64,000 nt of DNA from Pseudomaricurvus alcaniphilus (lineage in GTDB: Bacteria; Pseudomonadota; Gammaproteobacteria; Pseudomonadales; Cellvibrionaceae), in the NCBI RefSeq assembly GCF_011440395.1, contig NZ_JAAOIX010000001.1, positions 620,001 to 684,000 on the forward strand, in the 5' to 3' direction. Of this stretch, positions 9,611 to 19,524 are shown in pieces. The position numbers and the translations under genes are program-made. Below the pieces are notes generated by a model. It had not been told where the DNA came from, did no database searches, and saw only the letters and a program-made list of their open reading frames with translations. The stretch's first letter is position 1. Every line of letters starts with the position of its first letter.

Positions 9611-10465
9611 TTAATACAGGAGCGTGTATATCTTGCGCTGGTACTCCACCGCCAGCGGGTCGCCCTTGCCGAGGCTGGCGATGATTTCCAGGTAGGTCTT
9701 CTTGGCGTTGCCGTCGGCAAAGTTGAGGTTTTTCCGCAAAATGGCGATCAGCAGCTCCAGCGCCTCGCGTACTTTCTGGTTCTGGCTGTACTGGATGGCC
9801 AGCTGGTAGGCGATCTCGGCATCATCGGGGTTGCTGGCGTGCTGCTCTTCCAGGGCGCGCAGCTCCGGTGAAGAGGCCGCTTCCCGCTTCAATTTCAGTT
9901 GCGCCATGGCCTGCTCGTAGGCGGCATCCTGGTCGACCATTTTCACTTTGGCCAGCAGCGCCTCGGCCTCGTCACAGCGATTGAGGTGCAGGTACACCTG
10001 GGCCAGGCCGACGCCGATGGAAGGCTTTTCACCGGACTCCTGGTAGGCCTGCAACAACAGCGGCAGCGCGGCGTTGAAGTTATCCTGCTGCATATATTCG
10101 TTGGCTTGCTCGATCAGGGCTTCCCAGGGATCGGGCAGGTACTTTTGCAACAGCTCGCGAATTTCCAGCTCCGGCTTGGCCCCGGCAAAGCCGTCCACGG
10201 GCTGGCCGTTTTGCATGATCATCACGGTGGGCAGGCTGCGCACCCCGAATTGGCTGGCGATGGGCTGCAGCTCATCGGCGTTGACCTTGGCCAACAGAAA
10301 CTGGCCGGCGTATTCATCGGCCAGCTTTTCCAGCAGTGGCATCAGGGTCTTGCAGGGCTCACACCAGTCGGCCCAAAAATCGACCAGCACAAGGCGCTTC
10401 ATGGACTCGTCAATCAGCACCTGCTGCGCGTTTTCCCGAGTAACTTCGACGATATTTGGGTTCAT
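9611..10465 (-). CDS. cnoX: thioredoxin-TPR co-chaperone CnoX (YbbN)
   Basis: Chaperedoxin that protects proteins from oxidative damage and hands them to GroEL or DnaK. The 284 residues consist of a thioredoxin domain (1-110) with active site WCEPC (Cys35, Cys38), then TPR-like helices (about 125-280). E. coli CnoX has SxxC instead of CxxC; this protein keeps both cysteines, as in many other proteobacteria, so it may be redox active. The start at MNPNIVEV is favoured over the ATG four codons earlier because GGAGAG lies just upstream of it. It is divergent from the small gene at 10696. Confidence 0.92.
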   Translation of the reverse strand: MNPNIVEVTRENAQQVLIDESMKRLVLVDFWADWCEPCKTLMPLLEKLADEYAGQFLLAKVNADELQPIASQFGVRSLPTVMIMQNGQPVDGFAGAKPELEIRELLQKYLPDPWEALIEQANEYMQQDNFNAALPLLLQAYQESGEKPSIGVGLAQVYLHLNRCDEAEALLAKVKMVDQDAAYEQAMAQLKLKREAASSPELRALEEQHASNPDDAEIAYQLAIQYSQNQKVREALELLIAILRKNLNFADGNAKKTYLEIIASLGKGDPLAVEYQRKIYTLLY

Positions 10466-10695
10466 TCTTCTCTCCAACGGCTATTAATAAGACAGTGCAC
10501 CACAAATATTGGCCAACTGCGCAATGGCCGTGATTTTAGTGCCACAGGGATTCATAAACAATGCCCGGCCGGACATCGCCGGCAGAAACCCGGGCCCTGC
10601 CGGCCCGGCCGCGCGCATGAGCGAAATAACAGAAGCGTTGCAGTTTGGGTTAGAATCATGCCTAATCCGCCCTTTTGTCATTTGAGTCCCTGCTG

Positions 10696-10977
10696 ATGTA
10701 CGTCTTTTCCGCATCCGCCACCGCCACCCGTGCCCACGAAGGCATAGCGGTTGGCCAGAGCGCCCCTTTTATCGTTTATATCAACTTCCTGGACCTGTTC
10801 GGGGCCGAAGCCCTGTGCAAGCTGCTGGTGATGCGCGAGGGGTTTCGCGATGTGGAAATTGAAAAGCGACAGTGGCTGACCCCGGAGAAATGCCAGGATC
10901 CACGCATCCAGGCGGCCGACAAGGGGCTTCGCGAAGCCCTCAAGACCGGTTTTGCCATTCAACTGTTCAGCGAGTAG
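10696..10977 (+). CDS. small conserved-looking protein upstream of srmB-like gene
   Basis: A 93-residue soluble protein that I do not recognise. It is acidic to neutral, with no signal peptide, membrane helix or metal motif; the middle (APFIVYINFLDLFGAEALCKLLVM) is hydrophobic enough to form a folded core. It ends 5 bp before the helicase ATG, so the two are very likely co-translated; that spacing is the main reason to call it a gene. I start at MYVFSAS instead of the earlier in-frame MSFESLL codon, but no strong Shine-Dalgarno decides this. Confidence 0.6.
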   Translation: MYVFSASATATRAHEGIAVGQSAPFIVYINFLDLFGAEALCKLLVMREGFRDVEIEKRQWLTPEKCQDPRIQAADKGLREALKTGFAIQLFSE

Positions 10978-10982
10978 AGCCA

Positions 10983-12404
10983 ATGTCTGATCCACAAAAC
11001 CCGGTGCCGGAAGGCAGCCCTGCCGCAGTGCCTACCTTTGCCCAGCTGGGGCTGCACGAGCGCCTGCTAAAAGCGGCCGAGGCACTGCAATACCAGCAGC
11101 CAACCGACATCCAGCAGGCGGCCATTCCCGTGGCCCTCAGCGGCGAAGACATCGCTGCCATGTCGGAGACCGGCACCGGCAAGACCGCGGCTTTTGTACT
11201 GCCGATACTGCACAAACTGCTGCAGGCCGACGCGCCGAAAAGTGGAACCCGGGCACTGATATTGACCCCCACCCGGGAACTCTGCCGACAGGTGGTGAAG
11301 CACTGCAAGCAATTGGCCGCGTTTACCCACCTGCAGGTAAACGCCATTACCGGCGGCCACGATTTCAAATACCAGAAGGCTGTTTTTCGCAAGAACCCGG
11401 AAATCCTGGTGGCGACCCCGGGGCGCCTGAAAGAGCACCTGGACAAAGGCATTCCCGACTTTTCCGACCTGGAAGTGCTGGTACTGGATGAAGCCGACCG
11501 TATGCTCGATATGGGCTTTATGGAAGATGTCACCGCCATCGCCAACAGCTGCAGCCCGGCCCGGCAAACCCTGCTGTTCTCCGCCACCCTGGACAGCGAC
11601 AAGTTTGCCAACAGCCGCCAGTTTAGCGGCCTGCTGCGATCGCCTCAGGTCATCTCGCTCTCCAGCGCCAGGCAGAGCAGCGCCCTGATCCGGCAGCAAA
11701 TGGTGTTGTCCGACGACGACAAGCACAAGAACAAGCTGTTGCTCAAGTTGCTGCAACCGGACCTGCAGCGCAAGGTCATCATTTTCACCAACACCAAGAC
11801 CCAGGCCAACAAGCTGGCCGGCTGGCTCAAGTACATGGATGTCAATACCGGCATTCTGCACGGCGATATGGACCAGGACAGCCGCAACGAGGAGATGAAT
11901 CGGCTCCGGCGCGGGCGCATAAGCACCCTGGTGGCCACCGACCTGGCCGCTCGCGGCCTCGATGTGCAGGGTGTAGACCTGGTGATCAATTACGACCTGG
12001 CGCGCAACAGCGAGGACTTTATCCACCGCACCGGCCGCACCGGCCGGGCCGGGGAAGAAGGCAAGGCCATTTCCTTTATCACCAGCCAGGACTGGGACCG
12101 CATGGCGCGCTTTGAGCGCGAACTGGGCCTGAAATTTGAAAAGATCAAGGTGCCGGGTCTCGAAGCCCGGTTTAAGGGGCCTGAAAAGCTCAAGTCGTCC
12201 GGCAAGCGCGCCTCCACCACCAAGCGCACCACTGGCAAAGGCAAAGACAAGCCTGAAACCGGCGCCAAAGTGAAGAAGCGCCAGCGCGACGCCAAAAATG
12301 TCGGCAAGCGCCGCCAGCCCAGCGCCAAACCATTAACAAGCGCAGCCGCCAAGTGGGGTGACGGTTTCGCACCGGCGCCGGTCAAGAAAAAAGACCGGGA
12401 TTAG
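10983..12404 (+). CDS. srmB: DEAD-box RNA helicase, SrmB-like
   Basis: ATP-dependent RNA helicase, 473 residues. Motifs in order: Q motif (PTDIQQAAIP), Walker A SETGTGKT at 61-68, PTRELCR, TPGR, VLDEADRML, SAT, then HRTGRTGRAG in the second RecA domain. The C-terminal tail is basic, and its end (KVKKRQRDAKNVGKRRQPS) closely resembles the tail of E. coli SrmB, which assists 50S subunit assembly; RhlB and RhlE tails differ. The symbol rests on that tail and is less certain than the helicase call. The frame extends upstream, but MSDPQNP after the previous stop is the natural start. Confidence 0.88.
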   Translation: MSDPQNPVPEGSPAAVPTFAQLGLHERLLKAAEALQYQQPTDIQQAAIPVALSGEDIAAMSETGTGKTAAFVLPILHKLLQADAPKSGTRALILTPTRELCRQVVKHCKQLAAFTHLQVNAITGGHDFKYQKAVFRKNPEILVATPGRLKEHLDKGIPDFSDLEVLVLDEADRMLDMGFMEDVTAIANSCSPARQTLLFSATLDSDKFANSRQFSGLLRSPQVISLSSARQSSALIRQQMVLSDDDKHKNKLLLKLLQPDLQRKVIIFTNTKTQANKLAGWLKYMDVNTGILHGDMDQDSRNEEMNRLRRGRISTLVATDLAARGLDVQGVDLVINYDLARNSEDFIHRTGRTGRAGEEGKAISFITSQDWDRMARFERELGLKFEKIKVPGLEARFKGPEKLKSSGKRASTTKRTTGKGKDKPETGAKVKKRQRDAKNVGKRRQPSAKPLTSAAAKWGDGFAPAPVKKKDRD

Positions 12405-12470
12405 ATTCGCCCAGGGTACAGCTACCCGCGCTGGCCGCCGCTGTAGCGGCCGCGGCAACAGCAACTGGCC

Positions 12471-13865
12471 TCAGGGCCAGACAAACTGGTTTTTACCGGC
12501 CCGCTTGGCGATATAAAGCCGTCGATCCGCAGCCTGCAGTAACTGCTCCAGATCTGCGGCTCCGGCGCTGACAACCACCCCGCCACTGAAGGTCAGGGTG
12601 AAGTTGCGCGAGATATTGGTGAACTTCAGCTCGCGGGTTGCCTGCTGCAGACGCCGGGTTACCTTTTCCAGCTCACTGGTATTGCTGGTTGACAGCAGCA
12701 GCACAAACTCCTCACCCCCAATACGCGCCGCCAGGTCGCCGGTGCGCACCGCTTGCTGCAGGATACGGGCAAACCCCTGCAACACCTGATCACCGGTATC
12801 GTGCCCAAACTCGTCGTTGATGCTCTTGAAGTTATCCAGGTCCATCATGATCAGGCTTACTCCGCGATCATTTTGCCGCGCCTGCTGCAGCATCTGGCGG
12901 GAGTAGTGATCAAAGCCGCGGCGGTTTAACAGACCGGTCAATAAATCCATTTCCGACTCGCGCCGCACCTGGCTGACCCGGGCCAGCAGGTTCTTAATAG
13001 TGTTTTCATGGGCCGCAAGAAAATAGGCGGTAAACGTATTCACCCCCACCAACAGCTGCAGCAACAGCAACCTTTCATTGAACTCATAGTGTTGGTAGAG
13101 GCTACCTCCGGCCAACACCGCCCCCAACAACAGCAGAGCACTGGTCAAACTGGCGAGTGCCGCACCGGCCACTTCGTATTTAAGGACCATCACCATGGTC
13201 GCCGGCAACAACAGAAAGGCTATGGGCCAGGGTGAGAGACTCAAACCAATCACCAGCGCAGAGTAGAGACACAGCGACAGCACTACCTCTCCGGGGGGCA
13301 GGCCCCGAAATTTGCGCCAGCCGTAATTGCGCAGAGTTAGCAACAGGGGCGTAACCAGCATGACCCCGATGGCATCGCCCAGCCACCAGGTCAACCAGGC
13401 ATAACCATACTGCGGCCACGGCAACAACCCTTGTTGCGCCAGGGCAGTGACCCCAACTGACGGGCTGACCAGCCAGCACATAGCCACCAGAAACAGCGCC
13501 AACACATTCCGCGGGGCATCGAGCACTTCACTCACTTTGCAATAGCGCCGCAGCGCCGCTGCGGCAATGACACTGGCGAGCACCTCACCCGCGCCGATCG
13601 CCAGCGTCGCCGCAACCACACTGGCATCGAACTCGTTGGGTGTAATAGCTAGCAGATTGCCAAGGAAACCGCCGAGAAACAGGGCCGGAATCACCTTTTT
13701 CCCACACCACAGGAAGGCCCCGAACGCCAGCCCGGCCGCTGGATAATAGGGTGTCACGTTACCCGGAGGGATGGCGAAACTGGTACCGACCATGGCAACG
13801 GCCACATACACGACGGTCGCAACAAGGGTGAAGCCGATGTATTTTATTACGTCCGCTGTATTCAT
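12471..13865 (-). CDS. MASE1-GGDEF diguanylate cyclase
   Basis: Membrane-bound cyclase making c-di-GMP from GTP. The N-terminal MASE1 sensor domain (about 10-290) has at least eight hydrophobic helices and the YPAAGLAFGAFLW signature. The GGDEF domain (about 300-464) has its active site as GGEEF at 383-387 and an inhibitory I-site RTGD at 374-377, so the enzyme should be active and product-inhibited. The start at MNTADVIKY is chosen over a GTG/ATG 20 codons upstream because the latter gives a polar, unrelated leader. It converges with the helicase gene (66 bp between stops). Confidence 0.93.
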   Translation of the reverse strand: MNTADVIKYIGFTLVATVVYVAVAMVGTSFAIPPGNVTPYYPAAGLAFGAFLWCGKKVIPALFLGGFLGNLLAITPNEFDASVVAATLAIGAGEVLASVIAAAALRRYCKVSEVLDAPRNVLALFLVAMCWLVSPSVGVTALAQQGLLPWPQYGYAWLTWWLGDAIGVMLVTPLLLTLRNYGWRKFRGLPPGEVVLSLCLYSALVIGLSLSPWPIAFLLLPATMVMVLKYEVAGAALASLTSALLLLGAVLAGGSLYQHYEFNERLLLLQLLVGVNTFTAYFLAAHENTIKNLLARVSQVRRESEMDLLTGLLNRRGFDHYSRQMLQQARQNDRGVSLIMMDLDNFKSINDEFGHDTGDQVLQGFARILQQAVRTGDLAARIGGEEFVLLLSTSNTSELEKVTRRLQQATRELKFTNISRNFTLTFSGGVVVSAGAADLEQLLQAADRRLYIAKRAGKNQFVWP

Positions 13866-14426
13866 ATATCGTCGATACCCCGACACCGGTGGCGTCAGTA
13901 TCCGTAAAGTAGACGAGCTCGACACCGAAATACAAATAGCCCACTCACAGTAAACGGGAACAAGTACAGCTTTTCCGGCAACCAGCGCTTTTTATCAGGC
14001 TATATAATCAAATTCGCGCCACATTTGCGAGAAAATTTTGGCGCCTAGAGCAACATTTGCCAGTTCAAGGCGGGTAATTCCAAATTATTGACGCCGCTTT
14101 CCCTTTAAGGGTCGGCTGATCGGCAAATAAACCAGGAGGAATCAGGTCTTGAACAGGCTTTTGCGGCTGCAGCAGCACCCTGCAGGAGTAGACGGATTAA
14201 GGTGGGGAAAAAAGAAAACTAATAAGAGGAGAGTAATCCGGCCCGCAATTAATTAAGGGCGGAGGCGACGGCTCACAGGCGGCGCAAGCGCATCAATCAG
14301 CCCGCAGCTTATTAACGCGCTGCAGCCAGCCGGGCGGCCAGCTGCAGTGACATGGGTAGTGCCTTGTATAAAGTGTACATTCAGCAAGCCGCTAAAGAAC
14401 CGTATACCAGCCACTACCCTGGCTGC
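13866..14426. other. non-coding gap between cyclase and fklB
   Basis: About 560 bp with only the possible 35-aa ORF at 14149. The left part should hold the promoter of the cyclase gene (reading left). The right part is downstream of fklB. No terminator hairpin with a T-run was found at the fklB end. Confidence 0.5.
14149..14256 (+). CDS. possible 35-aa basic small protein
   Basis: A TTG-initiated frame of 35 residues, very basic towards its end (WGKKKTNKRRVIRP). It is preceded by AGGAGGA at an ideal 8-nt spacing. A TATAAT hexamer at 14003-14008 upstream could serve a promoter, but no good -35 is seen. Nothing else in this 560-bp gap looks coding. The evidence is only the Shine-Dalgarno and the strongly biased composition; a chance ORF cannot be excluded. 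If real it would be an RNA- or ribosome-binding-sized peptide, which is inference. Confidence 0.3.
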   Translation: MNRLLRLQQHPAGVDGLRWGKKKTNKRRVIRPAIN

Positions 14427-15044
14427 CTAGAGGATATCCAGCAGCTCGACTTCAAACACCAGCGTGGTGTAAGGAGCGATGGCACCGCCGGCGCCGCGCT
14501 CGCCGTAGGCGAGATCGTGGGGGATGGCCAGCTTCCACTTGGAGCCAACAGGCATCATTTGCAGGGCTTCAGTCCAGCCGGCGATCACGCCGTTGACCGG
14601 GAATTCGGCTGGCTGGCCGCGCTCGACAGAACTGTCAAACACAGTGCCGTCAATCAGGGTGCCGTGGTAGTGAGTTCGCACAGTAGAACTGGCGCTGGGC
14701 TTGGCACCAGTGCCTTCTACCAATACTTCAAATTGCAAACCGGATTCGGTCACAGTGACTTCGTCACGCTTGGCGTTTTCCGCCAGGAACGCCTGGCCTT
14801 CAGCCGACATAGCCTCGGCCTTGCCCGCTTCAGCCGCCTGCATACGCGCCTGGATTTCCTGGAATGCGGCATTGATTTCGGCTGGCTGCACCTGGAAATC
14901 CTTGCCTCCCAGCGCGTCGGTAAAACCCGCCAATGCGGCCTCTTTGGTAAAGCCTTCAAAAGGCGCGTTGGCCAGCTGATCGCCCATTTGGCGACCGATG
15001 CCGTAACTTGCTTGTTGTTCAAGGGTTGTAAATGCGTCTGCCAT
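14427..15044 (-). CDS. fklB: FKBP-type peptidyl-prolyl isomerase FklB (22 kDa)
   Basis: Prolyl isomerase of the FklB/FkpA/Mip class. Residues 1-95 form the helical dimerisation region (QASYGIGRQMGDQL), and 105-205 the FKBP domain with VRTHYHGTLIDGTVFDSS, EFPVNGVIAGWTEAL and IPHDLAYGERGAG. The C-terminus (TLVFEVELLDIL) matches E. coli FklB nearly residue for residue. No signal peptide is present, so it is cytoplasmic. I start at MADAFTTLEQQAS because it aligns with the family start; an ATG three codons earlier is also possible. It is followed by purL on the same strand upstream (131 bp gap). Confidence 0.94.
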   Translation of the reverse strand: MADAFTTLEQQASYGIGRQMGDQLANAPFEGFTKEAALAGFTDALGGKDFQVQPAEINAAFQEIQARMQAAEAGKAEAMSAEGQAFLAENAKRDEVTVTESGLQFEVLVEGTGAKPSASSTVRTHYHGTLIDGTVFDSSVERGQPAEFPVNGVIAGWTEALQMMPVGSKWKLAIPHDLAYGERGAGGAIAPYTTLVFEVELLDIL

Positions 15045-15175
15045 TGTTTTCATCCAGTTGCGTAAAAGCGCGGCAGTCTAACACAGAAACTACCAGCAAT
15101 GGCACCGCCAGCGGCCTCCTGCGCCTGCCTGGCCCCTCCTGGGGGCAGCGGCAGGCCTCTACCGCTGCGACCCAA

Positions 15176-18100
15176 CTAGCCCACAAACACCCGCGCATTG
15201 CGGAACATGCGCATCCAGCCGCTGTCCTCCTGCCACTCATCCGGGTGCCAGGAGTTATTGACCGCGCGGAAGACCCGCTCCGGGTGCGGCATCATAATGG
15301 TGGCGCGGCCGTCGGTGGAGGTGACACTGGTGATACCCCGGGGTGACCCGTTCGGGTTGGCCGGGTAATCAATGGTGTATTTACCGTGGTTGTCCAGATA
15401 GCGCATGCTGGTGAGGCCGCTGCGATGACAGCTGTCCAGCGCCTCATCGCTGGCAAATTCCGCCCGCCCCTCGCCGTGGGCCACCGCCACTGGCATAACC
15501 GTGCCGGCCATACCGCTAAACAGCACCGACGGCGACTCTTCAATGCCCACCAGGCTGAAACGCGCTTCAAACTGCTCGGACGTGTTGCGCACAAAATGCG
15601 GCCAGTGCTCCGCTCCCGGCACCAGGCTCTTCAGGTTGGACATCATCTGGCAGCCATTACAGACACCCAGACTGAAGGTGTCGTCACGGTGGAAGAAGGC
15701 AGTGAATTCGTCCCGCGCCTGGCTGTTAAACAGTATGGTCTTGGCCCAGCCTTCGCCAGCACCGAGCACATCCCCGTAGGAGAAACCGCCACAGGCAACC
15801 AGCCCTTTAAACTGGTCGAGACCAGTGCGGCCCTGCAAGATGTCGCTCATATGCACATCCACCGCCTCGAAACCCGCGCGGTCAAACGCGGCCGCCATTT
15901 CCACGTGGCCGTTCACCCCCTGCTCGCGCAGCACCGCCAATTTCGGTCGCACCCCGGTGTTGATATAGGGTGCGGCCACATCCTCATTGGGATCGAAGCT
16001 CAGCTGTACCGACAGCCCCGGGTTGACCCGGGTAATCTGCTCGAATTCCGCCTTGGCACAGGCCTCGTTGTCCCGCAGCGCGGCGATGCGGTAACTGGTT
16101 TCACTCCAGAAGCGCTGCAGCTCACCGCGCGACTCCTCGAAGATCACATTGCCGTTGGCTTCCACCCGCAGGGTGTCGTGGCTGTTGAGCCAGCCCAGCG
16201 GAAATACCGGGATGCCCTCGGCGGCAAAGCGCTCAGTGACCGCGGCCGTGTTAGCGCGGGAGGTTTGAATGACTGCACCCAACTCCTCATTGAACAGCAC
16301 CGCCAGGGCATCGTCGCCAAGCCCGTCGATATTGATGTCGACACCGCAGTGACCGGCAAATGCCATTTCCGCCACCGTGGTGAACAGGCCGCCGTCGCTG
16401 CGGTCGTGATAGGCCAGTATTTCATCGGCCTGCAAACAGGCCTGCATGGCGTTGAAAAAGCCTTTCAGGGCGCCGGCATTTTCCAGGTCAGCCGGCTCAT
16501 TGCCCATCTGCTGGTAAACCTGGGCCAGAATGGAGCCGCCGAGCCGGTTTCTGCCTTGGCCGAGATCAACCAGCAACAGGTCGGTTGAGCCTTTATCAGT
16601 GCGCAGTTGCGGAGTAACCGTCTTGCGCACATCCAGCACCGGTGCGAAGGCGGTGATCACCAGCGACAAGGGGGCAGTGACCGCCTTGTCCTCGCCATCG
16701 TCCTGCCAGGCAGTGCGCATGGACATGGAATCCTTGCCCACCGGAATGGTAATCCCCAACTCCGGGCACAACTCCATGCCCACCGCCTCTACGGTGCGAT
16801 AAAGTTTTTCATCCTCACCCGGGTGGCCGGCCGCACACATCCAGTTGGCCGACAACTTGACGTCAGCCAGGGCACCGATGCGGGTGGCGGCGATATTGGT
16901 AATCGCCTCGCCGATGGCCATCCGGCCCGATGCCGGTGCGTCGAGCAGGGCCAGCGGCGTGCGCTCACCCAGGCTCATGGCTTCGCCAGCGTAGGTATCG
17001 TAGGCCTGGGTGGTGACGGCACAATCCGCCACCGGCACCTGCCAGGGGCCGACAAACTGGTCGCGTACCACCTGACCGGTGACCGAGCGATCGCCGATGG
17101 TGATCAGGAAACTCTTGCTGGCCACCGCCGGGTGGCGAATGACCCGCTCGGCGGCGTCGTACAGTGACAGCCCCGTGGTGATAAATGGCTGGGTCTGGTA
17201 TTCACGCTTGTCACCGGTGCGATGCATTTTCGGCGGTTTACCGAACAGCACCGACATGGGCAGATCCACCGGCCGGGTATCGAAGTGGGTGTCATTAAGC
17301 ACAATCTGCTTGTCACTGGTGGCATCGCCGACCACCGCATAGGGGCAGCGTTCACGCTGGCAAATGGCCTCGAACCTGGGCAAATCCTGGGGCTGAATCG
17401 CCATCACATAGCGCTCCTGGGCCTCGTTGCACCAGATTTCCAGCGGGCTCATGCCGGGCTCGTCGTTATTGATATTGCGCAGCTCAAAATAGGCGCCACA
17501 GCCCCCATCCTTGGCCAGCTCGGGAAAGGCGTTGGAGAAACCACCGGCGCCCACATCGTGAATAAAGGCAATGGGGTTCTGCTCCCCCATCTGCCAGCAC
17601 TGGTCGATCACTTCCTGGCAGCGCCGCTCAATTTCCGGGTTCTGGCGCTGCACCGAGGCAAAATCGAGGTCTTCACTGGAGGTACCGGAGGTCATGGACG
17701 AGGCCGCACCACCACCGAGACCGATCAACATGGCCGGACCGCCCAGGGCCACCAGTTTGGCACCGGGAGCAAACTCGTGCTGGGCCACGTGCTCGGCCTT
17801 GATATTGCCGTAACCGCCGGCCAGCATAATCGGCTTGTGGTAGCCGCGGCGCTCGCCATCAAAGTCCATTTCAAAGCTGCGGAAATAGCCGCAGATATTG
17901 GGGCGGCCAAATTCGTTATTAAAGGCAGCGCCGCCGATGGGGCCCTCGATCATTATGTCCAGCGGTGTGACGATGCGCTCGGGCTTGCCGTAGTCCTGCT
18001 CCCAGGGCTGGATATAGTCGGGGATTTGCAAGTTGGAGACGGTAAAGCCGGTCAGCCCCACCTTCGGCTTGGAGCCACGCCCCACCGCACCCTCGTCGCG

Positions 18101-19051
18101 AATTTCTCCCCCCGCGCCGGTGCCGGCCCCGGGGAAAGGCGCGATGGCGGTGGGGTGGTTGTGGGTCTCCACTTTCATCAGGATATGAATGTCTTCCTGC
18201 TGATAGCCGTAACTGCGGGTGATTGGATCGGGGTAAAAGCGCCCCGCCTTGCTGCCGGCGATGACCGAGGCGTTGTCCGCATAGGCCGACAACACATTGT
18301 CGCCGCCCTGCTCATAGGTGTTCTTGATCATGCCAAATAGCGAATGGGGCTGTTCTTCACCGTCCAGGGTCCAGCTGGCATTGAAAATCTTGTGGCGGCA
18401 GTGCTCCGAGTTGGCCTGGGCAAACATCATCAGTTCCACATCCACCGGGTTGCGGCCGAGCTCCTGGAAGCTTTCCAGCAGATAGTCGATTTCATCCTCC
18501 GCCAGGGCCAGCCCGAGACTGGTGTTGGCCGCCACCAGGGCGTCGCGCCCACCGGCCAGGATGTCGACATCGGTCTGCGGGCGCGGCTGCTCATGGCGAA
18601 ACAGTTGTGCCGCGGCCTCGAGCTCGCTGTACACCGCTTCGATCATGCGGTCGTGCAGCTGTGCAGCCAGCCGCTGGCGCCCGGCACCGCTGTTAACACC
18701 CGTGCCGCCTTGCACATAGTAGGCAACGCCACGCTCCAGCCGCTGCACCTTTTGCAAGCCAGCGTTGCGGGCAATATCGGTGGCCTTGGAAGACCAGGGA
18801 GAGATTGTTCCCGGCCGCGGCACCACCAAAAACAGCTCGCCGCTGGCCTTTTTCGCTTTGGCCTTGGGGCCGTAGACCAGCAGTTGCTTCAGCAGTGCCT
18901 GCTCGGCACGGGTCAACTTGCCGTCGAGCTCGGCAAAATGCACATATTCTGCGTATACAGCGGTGACCGTCGGGTCAACATTTTGTAAGGTTCGGAGCAG
19001 TTTTTCGGAGCCAAATTCAGACAGTGCCGGCGCGCCACGGAGGGTCAGCAT
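15176..19051 (-). CDS. purL: phosphoribosylformylglycinamidine synthase
   Basis: Fourth step of purine synthesis: FGAR, ATP and glutamine to FGAM. At 1291 residues it is the large single-chain form of gammaproteobacteria. In order it has an N-terminal PurS-like domain (1-150), two FGAM synthetase/AIRS halves (about 200-1000, with the ATP site around [21 protein letters not shown]), and a C-terminal class I glutaminase (about 1035-1291) with nucleophile Cys in GVCNGCQMM and a C-terminal HPERV. Length and motif order are intact. The start MLTLRGAP is standard. The 473-bp gap upstream has no clear PurR box. Confidence 0.97.
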   Translation of the reverse strand: MLTLRGAPALSEFGSEKLLRTLQNVDPTVTAVYAEYVHFAELDGKLTRAEQALLKQLLVYGPKAKAKKASGELFLVVPRPGTISPWSSKATDIARNAGLQKVQRLERGVAYYVQGGTGVNSGAGRQRLAAQLHDRMIEAVYSELEAAAQLFRHEQPRPQTDVDILAGGRDALVAANTSLGLALAEDEIDYLLESFQELGRNPVDVELMMFAQANSEHCRHKIFNASWTLDGEEQPHSLFGMIKNTYEQGGDNVLSAYADNASVIAGSKAGRFYPDPITRSYGYQQEDIHILMKVETHNHPTAIAPFPGAGTGAGGEIRDEGAVGRGSKPKVGLTGFTVSNLQIPDYIQPWEQDYGKPERIVTPLDIMIEGPIGGAAFNNEFGRPNICGYFRSFEMDFDGERRGYHKPIMLAGGYGNIKAEHVAQHEFAPGAKLVALGGPAMLIGLGGGAASSMTSGTSSEDLDFASVQRQNPEIERRCQEVIDQCWQMGEQNPIAFIHDVGAGGFSNAFPELAKDGGCGAYFELRNINNDEPGMSPLEIWCNEAQERYVMAIQPQDLPRFEAICQRERCPYAVVGDATSDKQIVLNDTHFDTRPVDLPMSVLFGKPPKMHRTGDKREYQTQPFITTGLSLYDAAERVIRHPAVASKSFLITIGDRSVTGQVVRDQFVGPWQVPVADCAVTTQAYDTYAGEAMSLGERTPLALLDAPASGRMAIGEAITNIAATRIGALADVKLSANWMCAAGHPGEDEKLYRTVEAVGMELCPELGITIPVGKDSMSMRTAWQDDGEDKAVTAPLSLVITAFAPVLDVRKTVTPQLRTDKGSTDLLLVDLGQGRNRLGGSILAQVYQQMGNEPADLENAGALKGFFNAMQACLQADEILAYHDRSDGGLFTTVAEMAFAGHCGVDINIDGLGDDALAVLFNEELGAVIQTSRANTAAVTERFAAEGIPVFPLGWLNSHDTLRVEANGNVIFEESRGELQRFWSETSYRIAALRDNEACAKAEFEQITRVNPGLSVQLSFDPNEDVAAPYINTGVRPKLAVLREQGVNGHVEMAAAFDRAGFEAVDVHMSDILQGRTGLDQFKGLVACGGFSYGDVLGAGEGWAKTILFNSQARDEFTAFFHRDDTFSLGVCNGCQMMSNLKSLVPGAEHWPHFVRNTSEQFEARFSLVGIEESPSVLFSGMAGTVMPVAVAHGEGRAEFASDEALDSCHRSGLTSMRYLDNHGKYTIDYPANPNGSPRGITSVTSTDGRATIMMPHPERVFRAVNNSWHPDEWQEDSGWMRMFRNARVFVG

Positions 19052-19524
19052 AATGGATTAGAACCTCTTTCTTGCAAGAATATTTGAAGGCGAAAAGCGC
19101 CCTCTCGAAAAATGGCCGCCATTGTACTGGATATAGAAAAGGCTTACAGCTATATAGAGTCATGAGGCGCTGCCGCTGGCCCTGATCCGCAGTCAAACAC
19201 CCCCGCTGAGGCAGACCGGCTCGCGGCAACCCCATTCAACTCACCCCATTTTGGCGCGCACTACCACAAAATATCGACCCTGGCAAGCTATCCGGGAACG
19301 GCTGAAACGGGTAAAATTGGTGAATTATTGTACTGTAAGGGAGGGCCAAACAGCGCTGCTTTCTCTGTCGCCGTGAACGACTGTTTATTGCAGGTTATTA
19401 CAGGCGGGCGACTGAAATTTTGAACCGCTGATCAAACCCTGGTTAGCGCAAACACTGGCGCGGTTAATCTGGCGGCAACTACTACCAGCCTCCCTCGCGA
19501 TCAGCCACCTCACCGGAGCAAAGG
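19052..19524. other. divergent promoter gap purL / mltF
   Basis: 473 bp between two divergent starts with no convincing ORF. A TACAAT hexamer on the minus strand (near 19122) could be the -10 for purL, but its -35 is poor. No operator palindrome or repeat is obvious. Confidence 0.45.
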
